From positions 420,270 through 484,269 of the forward strand of contig JAYKAV010001267.1 in assembly GCA_035582835.1 (NCBI GenBank): a stretch of DNA of 64,000 bases. The letters run 5' to 3'. Positions 60,201-64,000 of this stretch are shown one piece after another; positions within the stretch are counted from its first letter, which is position 1; the number at the start of each line of letters is the position of its first letter. The position numbers and the translations under genes were made by a program. Origin of the DNA: Phoebastria nigripes. Lineage: Eukaryota; Chordata; Aves; Procellariiformes; Diomedeidae. The notes beneath the pieces were generated by a model. That model did no database searches and had not been told where the DNA came from. It saw nothing but the letters and a program-made list of their open reading frames with translations.

Positions 60201-63200
60201 TTCTAATCCAGGGAAAGGAGATAATCAAAATCTAATCATGTCTTTGCAAGAAATGCATATTCATTTCCAAATGCAATTTATAAAAAGGTGTGATAAATGA
60301 AACAGATAATAATTCTGGCTGAGAATAAATTACATAGAAAACCTGAGTAGGCTGAGAAGTATCAGACCACGATTACTACATCTTTTCAGTGAAAACTTGT
60401 GATGGATAATCAGTCATGTTCTTTGTAAATGACAAGGCTTAAAAGCAGAAACTGGAATATTTATCCGGAAAAATCACAGCATTTCTGCTATTTCATGTAG
60501 ATATCTCTCTGTTTTGATCACACGAGTACACATTTCTGCGTGCGTTTAGGAGTCTATATAAAAATGTACAAACTTGTTATGCTAGCAATGACAGCTATAT
60601 GCCAGTATCATAATTGGTTACTATTAATTAGCTGATATTTCTGTATAACACATTAACTGCCAAATGCCAGGAACTCAGTAGTAATATTAGAATTGATTTT
60701 TCAATTCATATAAGCTAGCAAAACTATAAAGGACCAAGTGATCATGACCTAGTGGTCATAAATTATTTTATCACCTTCACTTAACAGAGTAAAAGTCCGG
60801 ACAACGTGCCTCCACCCAGGTACATGATAAAAGGCAACCTTTGCACTTTTTCTTGTTGCTAAATAGCAGTGGGGGAGCATTAGTTGAAGTTCATTTATCA
60901 TCACTACTAACTGAGGTCAAAAGCTTGTTTTATGTTTCATGGACGTGATCAATATTTTTATTTGCAAACTGTTATGACAGACACAGAGATTATGAGACTC
61001 CAGATACAACATAGCCTCCCAGAGAAAAAACATTTATTGCTTTCTTTCCAGATTTTATAAAAAGATCCTGAAGTGTTATGAGAGCCCAGTGATTCCCTGT
61101 TGATCCAACAGGCTGACAATTTCCAACAGTGATACCATCACAGCAATAGTAACCACGGAAATTATTGCTTTTATTGTAGAAGAAAGCACCCATTCAATCC
61201 ATGTTTACATCTTCTATCACAAACTAACCAGAATTATTAAACCAGTCCAATTCACTTACAGGAAGAAAATTTTCATCTATCCCTTTCTAATTAAATGCAA
61301 ATTGTGCTATATCCTTTTTCTTTACATGCCTGTGCCTCCTCTGCCACTAGCATCTTTTCTTTTTAATTAGCCTTTGAGAAGACCCCAAATAAATGCATCG
61401 ATTATCTGTCCCTAGAATACACAGTGCTATTCGACCTGTAGTCTGCAAGACAGAAGAATATGATCTGTGAAACAACTGCAAAAAAACTGTTTAAGAACAT
61501 ATGCATTTACCCCTATACAAACAAGCAAAGCAGAAGAAATCAAAGTAATACAACCATATTAAAAAGTTAACATAAGTTTTAGCTGCTTGAAAGTTATAAA
61601 CATTANAGCGAGATAATCTGCCTTTTCTTCCCTCCCCCCCCCAAACTGGGTGGACCCACAGTTTAAAAATTTGAAGAACACTGCATCAAAAAGGGGACCC
61701 CCTAAAGGAACACCACTGCACTATACTAGTATGAGCTCCTAGAATGGATGCAGGAAAAACTATGCATTGTCATAAAGTAAAATTACATTACATTATGTGC
61801 CTTGTAATATGGTAAAATCAATCCCCATTAGCAACACAAATTATTATGGTAAAACACTCATTTTGGAAGTTTTAGAAATTGGAAAAAATTTATATAATTT
61901 TACTCTTGGGATTTGTTGACACCAAAGCAATTGTGGTGTTTTAACTAACAAATACACCTATAAAACCACATTAAAAGATCAGGTTATATAGATACAACCA
62001 CAAACAAAATTTGGCCATGTATTTCTAAGGCATTTTTAATGCAGGTTTGCTTCATTTAACCTGATCCTTGAAAGCCTGCTTACCGTAATCAACAAGCATA
62101 ATGCTTTCCCTCTCAGCAACATGCCTTACCAAGATTAGCGAGTTCATCTTCGTAATATCCACATTTCACAGATAAGGAGCAGACGCAAAGCAGTTAAGTC
62201 ATGTAAGTCACAGAGGAAGCATAGGACTGAACTGGAAATGACAAGCGGATCTCACGACTCTCAAATCTGTTCTTCAGCCTCAAGGATTTCCTTCGTCCTC
62301 TCCTCTAACTCATTTCCAAAACCAAATCAGCTAACATTTCCGACTGGCATGGGGGAGTTTGCAGGGAAATGTATTTGCTTTGCAGAAATAATCTCATCAG
62401 TCATATAAAAATGCAAGCATGCTAAAACCAGAAAACTGTTTCCGCTAGTTTTCTGGTGACTGATACTTGGGGATGGCTGGGTGATGCTCTAACGCTGTAC
62501 CGTCCCTACTTCAGCATCTGAACTGGAACAGCAAGCATGTAGTGTATAGTAAAGGAGTATTCATATCCTCCGCCTCTTTTTAGAAGGTGTATAGGCATTA
62601 ATAATCCCTAAATAAAGCTCTAAGTAATTTCTAAATCGACTTAGAACACCCCAGATCAAGTAACAGGACTACAAAAATCCATTTTCCTTTTATTTGGCAA
62701 AACAAGCAACTTTTTCCAGGCTGTCTTCGTAACATCCGCTGGCGAACCTCAAAAGCCAGATGGTAACTACAGGTTGAAAGTGGAACTTTATGCTAACAAA
62801 GCAAAATCTAAAAAGCCATAGGCCTTCACGTCTCTTCAGTGTCTCTCCAGGCAGAGGTCCTCTGGTTCCCCCCTCTCTCCACCCTTCCAGAGCAAAGCCT
62901 CACCGTCCCTGCCCACACCCAAGCCCAGCCACTGGCAGGGCCCAGCAGCAGTTGCAAACTCCAGCTTGCGCGGGGTGGAGCTGCTTTGGACAACTCTATG
63001 TCTGCAAACTATTACTTCCTAGAGCGTGGAGTACGGGCGAGGCTGCTGTGGTTGAGCTCAGAGCCGGAAGAGTCGAGGCTGCTGTGCTCGGTCTCCTCAG
63101 CGCTTGGCCGGTCTCCCACCCTGCCACAGCATCCCGCTCAGCATCCTGGTACCACGAGCAGCACAGCAGCCTCCAGATGCCAGAAAGGGGAAACGCAGGT

Positions 63201-64000
63201 GGCTCAGAGGAAACTCTGCAGCTGCCTGTGCTCAATTTGGACATCGCAACCTCCTACCATCGAGATGGATTTTCAGTGCTGACAACTCAACACCATGCTC
63301 GATGTAAAAACCAAATTACGTGGCCAGAAGTGCCGTCCCACTCTCTGGGGTACTGTTACTCCCGATCCCAGGGTGAGCAGTGCCTGAGGTGTCAGAGGAG
63401 AGCTACAGCAGACTCAAATATCAGACATTCTGGAAAGGCAGAGGAGCACATNTGCAATATGGAAAGGGAGCAGCTTGCCCCAGCCTAACTGCAGTGGAGT
63501 CCGTTTGAACTCCCCCTTTCAACATCCACAGACCTTTTTGCAGGGATGACAATAACCCCTGGATTACTCTACCAGTTTTCAGTAATGGCCAACTTTATTC
63601 AGCACTGCAGTTACTCGGTCTAAAATTTAACCTGATCCAGAATGCAGATTACTGTCACCACTGCCTTGTTTTTCTTCTTCCTAGTAGAGGATACAGCAAC
63701 AAATGATTACAGGCTGTACTGAATGGCAGACAGCTCTGCTGCAGCGAGTTGGAAGAGTTTTTGCTGCGACGGGAAGATATATGTGTCCTTTGAGGGCTCC
63801 CTTCTGCATCATTTCAGTGATCAGTTCTGCAGTTTGGGTTTGTAGCAATGCACAGTGGTTTCTGGTTTAGCTCTGGGCAAGCGCTCTTGGAAGTCACTTT
63901 TTGAGCAACTGTGAAGGGTGGAGACATTGTGTGAACATACCCCGACTCGTGCAGAGCAGCTCAGAGAGTTTAGCGTAAATCCAATGTCACTCGGTCTAAC
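57223..64000 (-). other. SPATA13: SPATA13 5' intron running to the window edge
   Basis: About 6.8 kb with no supported coding exon. The large N-terminal exon of long SPATA13 forms is not here and should lie beyond 64000. Notable parts are an AT-rich, octamer- and GATA-motif-rich block at about 60200-60800 and a GC-richer block at 62830-63480. Confidence 0.6.

Noticed and set aside
1..64000. CRISPR arrays, tRNA or rRNA genes, bacterial-type systems
   Set aside because: No regularly spaced repeats and no tRNA A/B box pairs or rRNA sequence were recognised; the window is ordinary vertebrate gene-and-repeat DNA.

Overview
This is a vertebrate nuclear window, almost certainly from a bird. Three signs point that way. 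There is a chicken-repeat-1 (CR1) LINE 3' end near 55.4 kb and a lysine-primed class II endogenous retrovirus of avian type at the left edge. Three spliced genes lie in the order expected around avian MIPEP, C1QTNF9 and SPATA13. All three genes read on the minus strand, so transcription runs from right to left: SPATA13, then C1QTNF9, then MIPEP. Exon boundaries were read by eye from AG/GT sites, and every chosen junction keeps reading frame.

Region by region. 1-2150: left-truncated retrovirus (LTR, primer binding site, gag-like frame with one stop) lying in MIPEP intron 3 in the sense direction. 2744-7939: the first three coding exons of MIPEP, a mitochondrial intermediate peptidase; its catalytic exons are outside the window to the left. 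About 7690-8300: the CpG island promoter of MIPEP. 10018-15568: the complete coding sequence of C1QTNF9 (CTRP9), three coding exons, 344 residues. 15.6-22.1 kb: intergenic DNA. 22.1-25.9 kb: probable long 3' untranslated region of SPATA13. 25912-57222: twelve coding exons of SPATA13 (Asef2), 785 residues to the stop, covering the APC-binding-type region, SH3, DH and PH domains and the C-terminal tail. 57.2-64 kb: SPATA13 intron; its 5' exons lie beyond the right edge.

The three genes are functionally separate: a Rac/Cdc42 guanine-nucleotide exchange factor, a secreted collagen-C1q adipokine-like protein and a mitochondrial processing protease. No operon-like logic is implied. The large SPATA13 intron (40.7-51.2 kb) holds an eroded, long CR1-type LINE (about 45.2-48.7 kb) and a small palindromic fossil repeat (about 42.98-43.08 kb). 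I saw no convincing tRNA, rRNA, CRISPR array or prokaryote-type system, and no wholly new biological system. The items most worth a second look are the sense-oriented retrovirus close to a MIPEP splice donor, the possible divergent transcript at the MIPEP promoter, and the GC-rich blocks inside SPATA13 that could be alternative promoters.
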